NCBI RefSeq assembly: GCF_018069625.1
Contig: NZ_CP072941.1
Coordinates: 1,488,001 to 1,552,000 of the forward strand
Length of the DNA: 64,000 nt
Reading direction: 5' to 3'
DNA from: Streptomyces yatensis
GTDB taxonomy: Bacteria; Actinomycetota; Actinomycetes; Streptomycetales; Streptomycetaceae
Each line of letters starts with the position of its first letter. The first letter of the stretch is position 1. The notes beneath the pieces were generated by a model that saw only the letters and a program-made list of their open reading frames with translations, was not told where the DNA came from and did no database searches. Below are positions 42,781 to 51,933 of the stretch, in pieces. Position numbers and translations under genes: made by a program.

Positions 42781-43442
42781 TCCGTGGCCAGCGCCTCGAT
42801 GGCGGCGACCGTACGGTCCACCACCACGTCGTACAGCCTGCTCTGCGCCCGCGGCAGCCTCGACAGCAGCGGGGCGACGGTTTCCCGCTCCTCCTGGGGG
42901 TAGCGGGCCAGCGCCTCGCTCAGGGCGTCCAGTTTGCGGGCGGAGACGGGGCCGCGGTGGGTCTCGTAGACCGCGTGGCCGATGACGGTGGAGCCGATGA
43001 GGGTCACCGCCAGCGCGAGATCGTCCTCGGTCAGCCGCAGTGGGCGCAGCATCCGGGTCAGGGTCACCAGGGAGGAGATCCGGGCGGGCTGCTGGGTGGC
43101 GGCCATATAGGGGAGCAGCTGGCGGTGGGGCAGCAGATAGTCGCGGCTGCTGTGCATCCAGGCGCGCAGCCGCTCCTGCCAGGTCTCCCCCGGCGGCTCC
43201 CTGTGCTGGGTCTCGGCCAGGACCCGGTCGGCCACGGCCTGGAGGAGATCGTCGCGGTCGGGGAAGTAGCGGTAGAGCGCCATGGGGGCGGAACCGACCG
43301 CCTCGGCGACCCTTTTGACGGTCAGCGCGACCTCCGGCTCGCGGAGCGCCAGCTCGGCGGCGCTGCTGACGATCTGCTCGCGCGACAGGCGGGGCGGGCG
43401 CCCACGTCCCCTGCGGACGGTCCCCTCCGCGGTCCCGGCCAT
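42777..43442 (-). CDS. TetR-family transcriptional regulator
   Basis: A 221-aa repressor. The N-terminal TetR helix-turn-helix (REQIVSSAAELALREPE...VKRVAEAVGSAPMALYRYFPDRDDLLQAV) is clear; the C-terminal ligand domain is variable. It is divergent from the acyl-CoA ligase gene across 156 bp and probably controls it. Confidence 0.92.
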   Translation of the reverse strand: MAGTAEGTVRRGRGRPPRLSREQIVSSAAELALREPEVALTVKRVAEAVGSAPMALYRYFPDRDDLLQAVADRVLAETQHREPPGETWQERLRAWMHSSRDYLLPHRQLLPYMAATQQPARISSLVTLTRMLRPLRLTEDDLALAVTLIGSTVIGHAVYETHRGPVSARKLDALSEALARYPQEERETVAPLLSRLPRAQSRLYDVVVDRTVAAIEALATE

Positions 43443-43598
43443 CCGGTGTCCTTTCGCTCGCCCCCGTCGTGCCAGGCCCCAAGGCTACGCAAGTCGGCTC
43501 GGGTGCCGCTCGTGGCCGTCCGTCGCCTTGAACGCGGCCCGGTGCCGTGCCAGCGTGACGACCCGTCCAGCCCGTCCGAGCCCCCGGGAGACCTGACG

Positions 43599-45206
43599 AT
43601 GACCGCATCCGACCTGCCCGTGGACATCGTGCGCGCCCGTCGCCACGGCATCGCCGATCTGCTGGCGCGCACCGCGGCGCGGCTGCCCGCGAAGACGGCG
43701 GTCGTCGACGGCGCGCTGCGCCAGACCTACGCCGAACTGGACGCGCTGGTGAGCCGGACGGCCGGGGCCCTGGCGGCGCGGGGCGTCGCCGAGGGCGATC
43801 GCGTGGTGCTCCTGGCCCGTAACTCCCATGGCTTCGTGGTGGCGTACTTCGCGCTGGCCCGGCTGGGCGCGGTGTCGGTGCCGGTGAACTTCATGCTCAC
43901 CGCGCCCGAGGTGGCGTACGTCCTGGACCATTCGGGGGCGAGCGGGATCATCGCGGGCACGGAGCTGCTGGATGTGGCCGAGAGCGCGCTGGCCGAGGCC
44001 GCACCGCCCCGGATCGTGCTGCGCGCGGCTCTGAGAGGCGGGCGCGAGGGGTGGGAGGACTTCGCCGCGCTGGGCGCGGAGCGTGGACATCCGGTGCCCG
44101 ATCCGGCCCTGGAGGACGACGATCCGGTCCAGCTGATGTACACCTCGGGGACCGAGTCGCGGCCCAAGGGCGCGATCATGACGAGCCGCAATCTGATGGC
44201 GCAGTATCAGACGGCGATCGTCGACGGCGGGATGTCGTCCGACGATGTGGAGATCCACGCGCTGCCGCTGTACCACTGCGCCCAGCTGCACGCCTTCCTC
44301 ACCCCCGACATCCAGCTGGGCACCACCTGTCTGGTGCTGCCGGGTCCGGATCCGGCGACGCTGCTCGCCACCATCGAGGCGGAGCGGGTGACCAAGCTGT
44401 TCGCCCCGCCCACGGTGTGGATCGCGCTGCTGCGCCATCCGGAGTTCGAGCGCCACGATCTGTCGTCGCTGCGGAAGGGGTACTACGGGGCGGCGCCGAT
44501 GCCGGTCGCCGTGCTGGCCGAGCTGCGCCGGCGGCTGCCGGGGCTCGCGCTGTACAACCTCTACGGCCAGACCGAGATGTCCCCGATCGCGACCGTGCTG
44601 GGCCCGGCCGACCAGGAGCGCAAGGCCGGTTCGGCGGGGCGGCCCGCGCTGAACGTCGAGACCCGGGTGGTGGACGAGGCGGACCGGCCGGTGCCGCCGG
44701 GCACGGTCGGCGAGATCGTGCACCGGGGCCCGCACACCATGCTCGGCTACTGGCGGGACCCGGACCGCACGGCGGAGGCGTTCCGGGGCGGCTGGTTCCA
44801 CAGCGGCGATCTGGGGGTGCTGGACGAGGAGGGGTGTCTGACGGTCGTCGACCGTAAGAAGGACATGGTCAACAGCGGCGGGGAGAACGTCTCGGGGCGC
44901 GAGGTGGAGGAGGCCGTCCACGCCCATCCGTCGGTCGCGGAGGTGGCGGTGTTCGGGGTGGAGCATCCGTACTGGATCGAGGCCGTGACCGCGGTGGTGG
45001 TGGCCAAACCGGGGCGGGAGGTGACGGAGGAGGAGATCCTCGCGCACTGCCGGGAGCGGCTCGCCGGGTTCAAGGTGCCCAAGTTCGTCCGGTTCGCCGA
45101 GGCGCTGCCGAAGAACCCCAGCGGCAAGATCCTCAAGCGTGAACTGCGGGAGATCTACCGCGGCGTGGCCGCCGAGCCGACGGGCGAGGGCGGCGGCTAT
45201 ATTTGA
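43599..45206 (+). CDS. AMP-dependent acyl-CoA synthetase/ligase
   Basis: A 535-aa member of the ANL superfamily. The AMP-binding P-loop MYTSGTESRPKGAIM, YGQTEMS, the hinge TVVDRKKDMVNSGGENVS and the C-terminal Lys in PSGKILK are all present. It would activate a fatty or aromatic acid to the CoA ester. There is no carrier-protein domain, so it is not an NRPS module. GGGAG lies 10 bases before the ATG. TetR neighbour likely regulates it; the MFS gene follows 77 bp downstream. Confidence 0.9.
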   Translation: MTASDLPVDIVRARRHGIADLLARTAARLPAKTAVVDGALRQTYAELDALVSRTAGALAARGVAEGDRVVLLARNSHGFVVAYFALARLGAVSVPVNFMLTAPEVAYVLDHSGASGIIAGTELLDVAESALAEAAPPRIVLRAALRGGREGWEDFAALGAERGHPVPDPALEDDDPVQLMYTSGTESRPKGAIMTSRNLMAQYQTAIVDGGMSSDDVEIHALPLYHCAQLHAFLTPDIQLGTTCLVLPGPDPATLLATIEAERVTKLFAPPTVWIALLRHPEFERHDLSSLRKGYYGAAPMPVAVLAELRRRLPGLALYNLYGQTEMSPIATVLGPADQERKAGSAGRPALNVETRVVDEADRPVPPGTVGEIVHRGPHTMLGYWRDPDRTAEAFRGGWFHSGDLGVLDEEGCLTVVDRKKDMVNSGGENVSGREVEEAVHAHPSVAEVAVFGVEHPYWIEAVTAVVVAKPGREVTEEEILAHCRERLAGFKVPKFVRFAEALPKNPSGKILKRELREIYRGVAAEPTGEGGGYI

Positions 45207-45231
45207 CGTACCAGTTACACAAATTTATGCG
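45203..45231 (+). promoter_or_regulatory. Candidate promoter of the MFS gene
   Basis: TTGACG (45203-45208, overlapping the end of the ligase gene) and TATGCG (45226-45231) with a 17-base spacer in an unusually AT-rich patch before the MFS gene. Confidence 0.35.
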
Positions 45232-45283
45232 ACACTGCTGCGGCACCTGACGTGGATCGGCCGTGCCCCGACGAAGGACCACC

Positions 45284-46768
45284 GTGACTTCCTTACCTCC
45301 GACCCCCGATGCCCCCGAAGCGGCACTGACCGCCCACCCGCCGCGCTCCGGAGCGGTGGTCGCCGTCCTGGCGTTCGGCGGAATCGTCGTCTCCCTGATG
45401 CAGACCCTGGTGGTGCCGCTGATCCCGGACCTCCCGGGACTGCTGCACACCTCCGCCTCGGACGCCTCCTGGGCGATCACCGCCACCCTGCTCGCCGGCG
45501 CCGTGGCCACCCCCGTGCTGGGCCGGCTCGGCGATATGTACGGCAAGCGGCGGACGCTGCTGCTCAGCCTGACGATGCTGGTGGTCGGATCGGTGGTGTG
45601 CGCGCTCTCCGACTCGCTCACGCCCATGATCGTCGGCCGTGCGCTCCAGGGCTTCTCCGCGGGCGTGATCCCACTGGGCATCAGCATCATGCGGGACGAG
45701 TTGCCCGCCGAACGGCTCGGCTCGGCGATGGCCCTGATGAGCTCCTCGCTGGGCGTCGGCGGCGCCCTCGGCCTGCCCGGCGCCGCGGCGCTGGCCGAAC
45801 ACGCCGACTGGCACGTGCTGTTCTGGGTCTCGGCGAGCCTGGGCGTGGTGGTGATCGCGCTGGTGCTGGCGCTCGTACCGGAGTCCCCGGTGCGCGGCGG
45901 CGGGCGGTTCGACCTGGTGGGGGCCATCGGGCTGTCGGCCGGGCTGCTCTGTCTGCTGCTGGCCATCTCCAAGGGCGCCGACTGGGGCTGGGGCAGCGCC
46001 ACCACCACCGGACTGTTCGGCGCCGCGGTGGTCGTGCTGCTGCTGTGGAGCCGGTGGGAACTGCGGGTGACCGGGCCGCTGGTGGATCTGCGCACCACCA
46101 TGCGCCGTCAGGTGCTGCTGACCAATCTGGCCTCCATCGTCATCGGCTTCGCGATGTTCGGGATGTCGCTGGTGCTGCCGCAGCTGCTGCAGATGCCCGA
46201 GGCGACGGGGTACGGACTGGGCCAGTCGATGATGACCGCCGGTCTGTGCCTGGGCCCGTCCGGTCTGGTGATGATGGCCATCTCACCGCTGTCGGCGCGG
46301 ATCACGGCCACCTGGGGTCCCAAGGTGTCGCTGATGCTCGGCGCGGGAGTGATCGCCGCCGGGTACGGCATGGGCGTCTTCCTGATGGACGCCGCATGGC
46401 AGGTCGTGATCATCTCGTGTGTGATCGGCGCCGGGATCGGCCTCGCGTACTCCGCCATGCCCGCGCTGATCATGTCCGCGGTGCCGGTGTCCGAGACGGG
46501 CGCGGCCAACGGCCTCAACACCCTGATGCGGTCCATCGGCACCTCGACCGCCAGTGCGGTGGTCGGCGTCGTCCTGGCCCATATGACCACCGCGTTCGGG
46601 CCCACCGAGCTCCCGTCCCTGAACGGCTTCCGCACCGCCTTCGTGATCGGCGGCGGCGCCGCGCTGGTGGCGCTCGCGGTCGCCTCGCTGCTGCCGGGGC
46701 GCGGTCCGGACCGGCTCACGGCCCCGTCGGAGCGGTCCGGCACACCGCAGCCGGTGGCGGGCCGCTGA
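45284..46768 (+). CDS. MFS drug/metabolite exporter (DHA2-like)
   Basis: A 494-aa integral membrane protein with 12-14 predicted helices and the MFS loop motif GRLGDMYGKRRTLL after helix 2. The group exports drugs or other hydrophobic compounds. The start GTG at 45284 has GAAGGA in place; a GTG seven codons earlier is less well served. The fourth codon is TTA (45293-45295), so translation may depend on the bldA tRNA. A strong hairpin follows. Confidence 0.9.
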   Translation: MTSLPPTPDAPEAALTAHPPRSGAVVAVLAFGGIVVSLMQTLVVPLIPDLPGLLHTSASDASWAITATLLAGAVATPVLGRLGDMYGKRRTLLLSLTMLVVGSVVCALSDSLTPMIVGRALQGFSAGVIPLGISIMRDELPAERLGSAMALMSSSLGVGGALGLPGAAALAEHADWHVLFWVSASLGVVVIALVLALVPESPVRGGGRFDLVGAIGLSAGLLCLLLAISKGADWGWGSATTTGLFGAAVVVLLLWSRWELRVTGPLVDLRTTMRRQVLLTNLASIVIGFAMFGMSLVLPQLLQMPEATGYGLGQSMMTAGLCLGPSGLVMMAISPLSARITATWGPKVSLMLGAGVIAAGYGMGVFLMDAAWQVVIISCVIGAGIGLAYSAMPALIMSAVPVSETGAANGLNTLMRSIGTSTASAVVGVVLAHMTTAFGPTELPSLNGFRTAFVIGGGAALVALAVASLLPGRGPDRLTAPSERSGTPQPVAGR

Positions 46769-46804
46769 CCCAGGGCCGACAGCCGACGGCCGAGGTCACT
46801 CCGC

Positions 46805-46863
46805 AGCCGCCCGTATCTCCCCGTCCGCCCGCGTGGTGGAAGGGGAGATACGGGCGGCTTTGT
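46805..46863 (+). terminator. Rho-independent-type terminator of the MFS gene
   Basis: An 18-bp perfect stem, AGCCGCCCGTATCTCCCC against GGGGAGATACGGGCGGCT, with a 19-base loop and a short TTGT tail. Confidence 0.8.
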
Positions 46864-47053
46864 CGTGGCGGGGGCGCATACGGGCCATCATGTGGACAGC
46901 GGTTGACGGAACGGGCCGGTGCGGGGCTGAATGTTGCGGGTGAGGACTGAGCTGCCCCTGGTCACACGCGACCACATCGACTTCGGTCGGGTGTGGTCCG
47001 CCTCCTGTTCCGGCTGACCCGGCAGCGGGCCGTCCCACCGGCCGCCCTCTTCT

Positions 47054-47110
47054 GATCTCGGACTCTGCCGATCTCGGACTCTGCCGATCTCGGACTCTGC
47101 CGATCTCAGG
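47054..47110. repeat. 16-bp tandem repeat (three full units and a part)
   Basis: GATCTCGGACTCTGCC is repeated exactly at 47054, 47070 and 47086, then a truncated copy GATCTCAGG. There are no spacers between copies. Confidence 0.9.
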
Positions 47111-47238
47111 GCCCTCGCCTGCCACTTCCGCGCCTGACGCGCCATCGCCCCATGCCACCGCGCCGCTTTCCGGCTCCGGGGGGCCTCTCGCCCCGTCTCC
47201 CCTTTCTCTCCCCGCTCCGCTTCCCGAAAGGTCACCCC

Positions 47239-47793
47239 ATGTCCGTGGAGTTCCTCGGCACCGCCGCCACCGACGACGGCTCGCAGTCCGGTCCGCGCCC
47301 CGGCGCGGACTTCGCGGCCGAACCCCCGCCCCGGCTGACGGTGGCCCGGGTGACCGTGGACGATCCGCGGGTCGAGCCGCTGCTGCGCGAGCTGGCGCAT
47401 GAGTACTCCACCCGCTACGGCAGGGCGGCCGACCGTGAGCTGAACCGCTATCCGGCCGAGGAGTTCGCCCCGCCGCACGGGGAGCTGCTTCTGCTGCTGG
47501 AGGGCGGTGAGCCGGTCGCCGGGGGTGCCTACCGGCGGTATGACGGGCGGACGGCGGAGCTCAAGCGGATCTGGACGCACTCGGGCCATCGGCGGCGCGG
47601 GCTGGCCCGCCGGGTGGTGGCGGAGTTGGAGCGGTCGGCCGCCGAGCGCGGCTACCGCCGCATCTACCTCACCACCGGACCCCGCCAGCCGGAGGCGCGC
47701 GGGCTGTACCTGGCCACCGGCTACACCCCGTTGTTCGATATCTCGGCCGACCCGGAGACCATCGGCCCGCTCCCCTTCGAAAAGGGGCTGTAG
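47239..47793 (+). CDS. GNAT-family N-acetyltransferase
   Basis: A 184-aa protein with a disordered N-terminus of about 30 residues and a GNAT domain. The acetyl-CoA pyrophosphate loop is HRRRGLARRVVAELE, and the C-terminal YLTTGPRQPEARGLYLATGY matches GNAT beta strands 5-7. The start at MSVEF follows GAAAGG; an earlier ATG at 47152 lacks a ribosome site. Substrate unknown. Confidence 0.88.
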   Translation: MSVEFLGTAATDDGSQSGPRPGADFAAEPPPRLTVARVTVDDPRVEPLLRELAHEYSTRYGRAADRELNRYPAEEFAPPHGELLLLLEGGEPVAGGAYRRYDGRTAELKRIWTHSGHRRRGLARRVVAELERSAAERGYRRIYLTTGPRQPEARGLYLATGYTPLFDISADPETIGPLPFEKGL

Positions 47794-47887
47794 GTCCGGC
47801 GGAGCCCGGTCCGCCAACGCCCGTCCGTCCGCCCTGCGTTCGCTCGCACGGCCGCTCCGGGCGGACGGGCACATTCCCCCGTTTACG

Positions 47888-47907
47888 GTTGACCGTTCTG
47901 TGTCAAC
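47888..47907. promoter_or_regulatory. GTTGAC...GTCAAC inverted repeat upstream of the importer operon
   Basis: Perfect 6-bp arms around eight bases, 75-94 bp before the permease start. The left arm includes a TTGACC hexamer that could serve as a -35 element. Candidate operator. Confidence 0.35.
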
Positions 47908-47981
47908 TGTTGGTGACCGCCCCCACGTGCGGTTTTAGGATGCGGTAATTCTGCCGCGACCCGACCGTCCGAAGGCACGCC

Positions 47982-48890
47982 ATGACCAAAGTCCCGAACG
48001 TCGATGCACTCCCCGAGCCAACCGTGCTCAAACGCGCGAAGCGACGGCGTCCCGGACTTCTGGTGGCCAATGCGATCGTGCTGGTGCTGGCCGCGATGGC
48101 GGTCACCACGATATTCACCAACCCTCGTTTCGAGTGGAACACCGTCGCGAAATACTTCTTTGAGATCCGGGTGCTGAAGGGCATCGGGGTCAGCATCGGA
48201 ATGACCGCGGTGACGATGGCGATTTCTCTGGTTACCGGCACCCTGGTCGCGCTGATGCGGATGGGCGATTCCCGGCTCATGTCCACGGTCGCGGCCGCCT
48301 TTATCTGGGTTTTCCGCAGCATTCCCATGCTGGTGCAGCTGCTGTTCTGGTACAACCTCGCCGCCCTGTTTCCGACGCTGTCCCTCGGCATTCCCTGGGG
48401 GCCGCGTTTCCTCACCTTCGACTCGAACGACGTCATCGGCCCGCTGACCGCCGCGATCATCGGCCTGACCCTCCATGAGACCGCGTACATCGCGGAGTTG
48501 ATCCGTTCGGGGCTGCTCGCGGTGCCCGACGGACAGCGCCAGGCGGCGTCCGCACTGGGGTTGACGCCAGCTCAGATCTTCTTCCGCATCACCCTCCCCC
48601 AGGCGCTACGGGTGATCGTCCCGCCGATGGGAAATGAGCTGATATCTCTCCTCAAGGCGACCTCCCTGGTCAGCGTGATCACCCTGGCCGACCTGCTCTA
48701 CTCGGTCCAGCTGATTTACGCCAAGAACTTCCAGACCGTTCCGCTGTTGATCGTGGCCGCCATTTGGTACATGATCATCACTGGCGTCATCACTCTTCTG
48801 CAGCAGCGCCTGGAGCGACGTCTGGGACGGCACACCCTGATTTCGGCCGACAAGGCCGGGAAAGTGAAGAGGATCGAGCACTCGGTATGA
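47982..48890 (+). CDS. Amino-acid-type ABC transporter permease
   Basis: A 302-aa HisM/GlnP-type permease. A charged N-terminal tail precedes about five to six helices. The coupling segment [36 protein letters not shown] is diagnostic of polar amino acid permeases. It opens an operon with its ATPase (4-bp overlap), a dipeptidase, a binding protein and a hydrolase. Ligand is likely an amino acid derivative or small peptide. Confidence 0.93.
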   Translation: MTKVPNVDALPEPTVLKRAKRRRPGLLVANAIVLVLAAMAVTTIFTNPRFEWNTVAKYFFEIRVLKGIGVSIGMTAVTMAISLVTGTLVALMRMGDSRLMSTVAAAFIWVFRSIPMLVQLLFWYNLAALFPTLSLGIPWGPRFLTFDSNDVIGPLTAAIIGLTLHETAYIAELIRSGLLAVPDGQRQAASALGLTPAQIFFRITLPQALRVIVPPMGNELISLLKATSLVSVITLADLLYSVQLIYAKNFQTVPLLIVAAIWYMIITGVITLLQQRLERRLGRHTLISADKAGKVKRIEHSV

Positions 48891-49675
48891 CCGTGGCATC
48901 GGAAAAGCAATCGCAGGCCGTCGTCTCCCTGCGTGGGATCCGCAAGTCGTTCCGCGGCACCGAGGTGCTGCACGGTATCTCCCTGGATATCCACCGAGGT
49001 GAGACGGTCTGTCTGATCGGTCCCTCCGGATCCGGAAAGAGCACGCTGCTGCGCTGCGTCAACCACCTCGAAGTGCCGGACCAGGGCGTGGTGGTGGTCG
49101 ACGGCAGCGTCATCGGCTACCAGCTGCGCGGCCGTACCCTGCATGAGCTGAGCCCCCGGGAGCTGGCCGCCCAGCGCTCGGCGATGGGCATGGTGTTCCA
49201 GAGCTTCAATCTGTTCCCGCACCTGACCGCCCGCGAGAACATCGTGGAGGCCCCGCGCCGGGTGCTCGGGCTCTCCAAGGCCCAGGCCGACGCGCGCGCC
49301 GTGGAGCTGATGACCCGGGTCGGGCTCGCCCACAAGCTGGACAGTTACCCGGACAAGCTCTCCGGCGGCCAGCAGCAGCGGGTGGCCATCGCCCGCGCCC
49401 TGGCGATGCGCCCCAAGGTGATGCTCTTCGACGAGCCGACCTCCGCCCTCGACCCCGAGATGGTGCAGGAGGTGCTCAGCGTCATCAGGGATCTGGCCCG
49501 CGAGGGCATGACGCTGGTCGTCGTCACCCATGAGATGCGCTTCGCCGCCGATATCGCTGACCGGATCGTTTTCATGGACGACGGCCGGATCGTCGAAGAG
49601 GGTGCTCCTGACCTGCTGCTGCGCACCCCCTCACACGACCGCACCCGTTTGTTCCTTTCGAAGGTCTCCTCATGA
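48887..49675 (+). CDS. Amino-acid-type ABC transporter ATP-binding protein
   Basis: A 262-aa ATPase. Walker [11 protein letters not shown]-loop FQSFNLF, signature LSGGQQQR, Walker [13 protein letters not shown] and switch His in VVTHEM are all intact. It overlaps both neighbours by 4 bp and powers the permease of the same operon. Confidence 0.96.
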   Translation: MTVASEKQSQAVVSLRGIRKSFRGTEVLHGISLDIHRGETVCLIGPSGSGKSTLLRCVNHLEVPDQGVVVVDGSVIGYQLRGRTLHELSPRELAAQRSAMGMVFQSFNLFPHLTARENIVEAPRRVLGLSKAQADARAVELMTRVGLAHKLDSYPDKLSGGQQQRVAIARALAMRPKVMLFDEPTSALDPEMVQEVLSVIRDLAREGMTLVVVTHEMRFAADIADRIVFMDDGRIVEEGAPDLLLRTPSHDRTRLFLSKVSS

Positions 49676-50925
49676 GCACCGAACTTCCCCCGCCCGCCAA
49701 GACCCTCCGGCGCCTGGAGCTGTGGGACTCCTACCGCTCGTACCAGTACCTGGAGGCCGGGGAGGACTTCCGCGCCTTCGAGCTGGCGCCCGCGCTCGGC
49801 CGGGTCCCCGGGTCCGCGCTGGAGTGGAGCGAGGAGGTCGAGGTCCGCGCGCGGGACTTCGAGGAGCGCCATCCGGTGATCTCCGCCCATGACCATCTCT
49901 CGCTGCGCCCCGCGGATCCGGGCGACTTCGCCGACTACCGCCGCCAGGGCCGGGAGTCGATTCCCTACGAGGGCATCGCCCACTCGGGGGTGGACCTGTT
50001 CTTCGACGGCGGCCCGGCCGCGGTGAGCATGATCCGCTCGCATGCCCCTTGGGACTGGGACGACGCGGTCAGCGATCTGGCCATGCGCCAGGCGGACCTC
50101 GCCCATCAGCGGCTGGTGACGCCCGTCCGCACGCTCGAGGAGGCCGACCGGGCACGGGCCGGCGATCAGGTGGGGGTGGTGCTGACCCTGGAGTCCGCCT
50201 CCCCCATCGGCAACGACATCGACCGGCTCGATCTGCTCTACGGTCTGGGCGTCCGCCTGCTCGGCCTGGTCTACAGCGAGAGCAATCAGCTCGGTTCGGG
50301 GCTCGCCGACGCCGGTGACACCGGTCTGACCCTGCTCGGCCGCCGGGCGCTGCGCCGGATGAACGACCTGGGGATCATCGTCGATGTCTCGCACAGCGGG
50401 GACGCGACCGCCCTGGACGCCGTGCGCCGCTCCGCCGCCCCCGTGGTGATCACCCATGCCGGGTCGCGGGCGCTGTGGCCGACCCCGCGGATGAAGCCGG
50501 ACGATGTGATCCGGGCCTGCGCCGGGTCCGGCGGGTTCATCGGCGTCGAGGCGGCGCCGCATACGACCATCACCGCCCAGCACCCCCGGCACAGCCTGGA
50601 CTCGGTGATGGAACACATCGAGCGCTGTATCGATCTGGTCGGCATCGACCATGTGGCCTTCGGGCCGGACACCAACTTCGGCGATCACACGGCCTGGCAC
50701 CGGACGTTCGCCCCGCTCTTCGGCAAGGACGACGCGCACGACGGCAAGGCCCCCGAACTGCCGCCGCACGAGGAGGTCGCGTACGTACGCGGCTGTGAGA
50801 ACCCCGCGGAGGCGGTCGGCAACATGATCCGGTGGCTGTTCGAGCGGGGCTACTCCGAAGCGGACGTGGCCAAGCTCGCCGGGGGCAACGTACGGCGCGT
50901 CGCCGAGACCGTCTGGGGCCGCTAG
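49672..50925 (+). CDS. M19 (renal-dipeptidase-like) peptidase
   Basis: A 417-aa binuclear-zinc amidohydrolase. Metal ligands can be seen in ISAHDHLSL, Glu in TLESASP, His in VSHSGD and THAGSRAL, and Asp in [10 protein letters not shown]19 enzymes cleave dipeptides, including L-D and D-containing ones. No signal peptide, so it acts on imported substrate. It is longer than typical (about 350-400) because of an N-terminal extension of about 65 residues. Coupled to the ATPase by ATGA. Confidence 0.9.
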   Translation: MSTELPPPAKTLRRLELWDSYRSYQYLEAGEDFRAFELAPALGRVPGSALEWSEEVEVRARDFEERHPVISAHDHLSLRPADPGDFADYRRQGRESIPYEGIAHSGVDLFFDGGPAAVSMIRSHAPWDWDDAVSDLAMRQADLAHQRLVTPVRTLEEADRARAGDQVGVVLTLESASPIGNDIDRLDLLYGLGVRLLGLVYSESNQLGSGLADAGDTGLTLLGRRALRRMNDLGIIVDVSHSGDATALDAVRRSAAPVVITHAGSRALWPTPRMKPDDVIRACAGSGGFIGVEAAPHTTITAQHPRHSLDSVMEHIERCIDLVGIDHVAFGPDTNFGDHTAWHRTFAPLFGKDDAHDGKAPELPPHEEVAYVRGCENPAEAVGNMIRWLFERGYSEADVAKLAGGNVRRVAETVWGR

Positions 50926-50980
50926 AACCGGTCCCGCTCTTCCGCATCCGCTACCCCCCACCTCCCGGAATGGAGCACCC

Positions 50981-51925
50981 ATGCGCAACCGTCCCCATGT
51001 CGCCGCATGCGCCCTGCTGGCCTCGCTGACGCTGGCCCTGTCCGCCTGTTCGGTGGACGACACGCCCGGCGACGGCAAGGCCGAGAAGAGCCATCCGGCG
51101 GCCACGCTCGCCCCCGAGCCCAAGGACAGCGCGCTGGCGGCCGAGGTGCCCGAGGAGTACACCAAGAAGACACTGATCATGGGTGTCAGCGAGTACGCGC
51201 CGTATGTCACCTTCGAGTCCGACGGGAAGATCACCGGGCTGGTGCCCGAACTGGCCGCGCAGCTCTCCTCGTTGCTCGATGTGAAGATCAAGGTGGAGCG
51301 GACCAACTTCGACGCGGTGATCCCGGGGCTGAAGTCCGGCCGGATCGACCTCAGCGCCCCCTCCGGCGACTTCGTCGAGCGTCAGAAGGAGGTCGACTTC
51401 GCCGACTTCGCGCAGAGCAGCGTGACGCTGATGGTGCTCAAGGACGGCTCGTTCCGCCCCAAGAACGGGCTCGAGGTCTGCGGGCACAAGGTCGGCGTCG
51501 AGAAGGGCGCCGGCACGCAGAACGTACTCGCCGCGCAGAACAAGCGCTGTGCCGCGAAGGGCAAGCCGTCGGTGGACGCGAAGCTCTACACCGATCTGCC
51601 CGCCGCCTCGCTGGCGCTGCAGAGCAAGCGCGTGGACGCGGTGGCCGCGCCCAGCGCCTCCAACACCTCGGTGAGCCAGAACGCGAAGGACCGCTTCGAG
51701 ACGCTCGAGCTCAAGGACATGCTGGACCTGCCCGCCGCGTCGGCCGTCTACGGCATCCAGGCCAAGAAGGGCACCGGGCTGGCCTCCGTGATCGTCAAGG
51801 GGCTGCAGAAGATGTACGAATCGGGCACCTACGCCAAGCTCTTCGGCCAGTGGGGGCTGCCGCTGTCCACGGTCACCCGGTCCCAGCTCGCCCTCAACGG
51901 CTCCAAGCAATCCCAGACCCAGTGA
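50981..51925 (+). CDS. Amino-acid-type ABC substrate-binding lipoprotein
   Basis: A 314-aa lipoprotein with lipobox LSAC (Cys23). The mature protein is a family-3 solute-binding fold: [63 protein letters not shown]. It captures the substrate for the permease and ATPase upstream. Placement after the dipeptidase gene instead of first in the operon is unusual. Confidence 0.92.
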   Translation: MRNRPHVAACALLASLTLALSACSVDDTPGDGKAEKSHPAATLAPEPKDSALAAEVPEEYTKKTLIMGVSEYAPYVTFESDGKITGLVPELAAQLSSLLDVKIKVERTNFDAVIPGLKSGRIDLSAPSGDFVERQKEVDFADFAQSSVTLMVLKDGSFRPKNGLEVCGHKVGVEKGAGTQNVLAAQNKRCAAKGKPSVDAKLYTDLPAASLALQSKRVDAVAAPSASNTSVSQNAKDRFETLELKDMLDLPAASAVYGIQAKKGTGLASVIVKGLQKMYESGTYAKLFGQWGLPLSTVTRSQLALNGSKQSQTQ

Positions 51926-51933
51926 GATCTTCC

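Larger units (their letters stand above)
46769..47238. other. 470-bp non-coding region
   Basis: No convincing gene. It contains the terminator of the MFS gene (46805-46863), a 16-bp tandem repeat (47054-47110), and a C/T-rich leader before the GNAT gene. Open frames here have no ribosome site and no recognisable domain. Confidence 0.6.

Noticed and set aside
43599..45206. Fragment of a nonribosomal peptide synthetase cluster
   Set aside because: The adenylating enzyme is a stand-alone acyl-CoA ligase with a catalytic C-terminal Lys and no carrier or condensation domain nearby.
47054..47110. Possible CRISPR array
   Set aside because: Units are 16 bp and directly adjacent with no spacers; no cas genes are present.
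51007..51933. An N-terminal extension of the CocE hydrolase through the binding-protein gene
   Set aside because: It is an out-of-frame reading of the binding-protein gene; the hydrolase begins at 51934.
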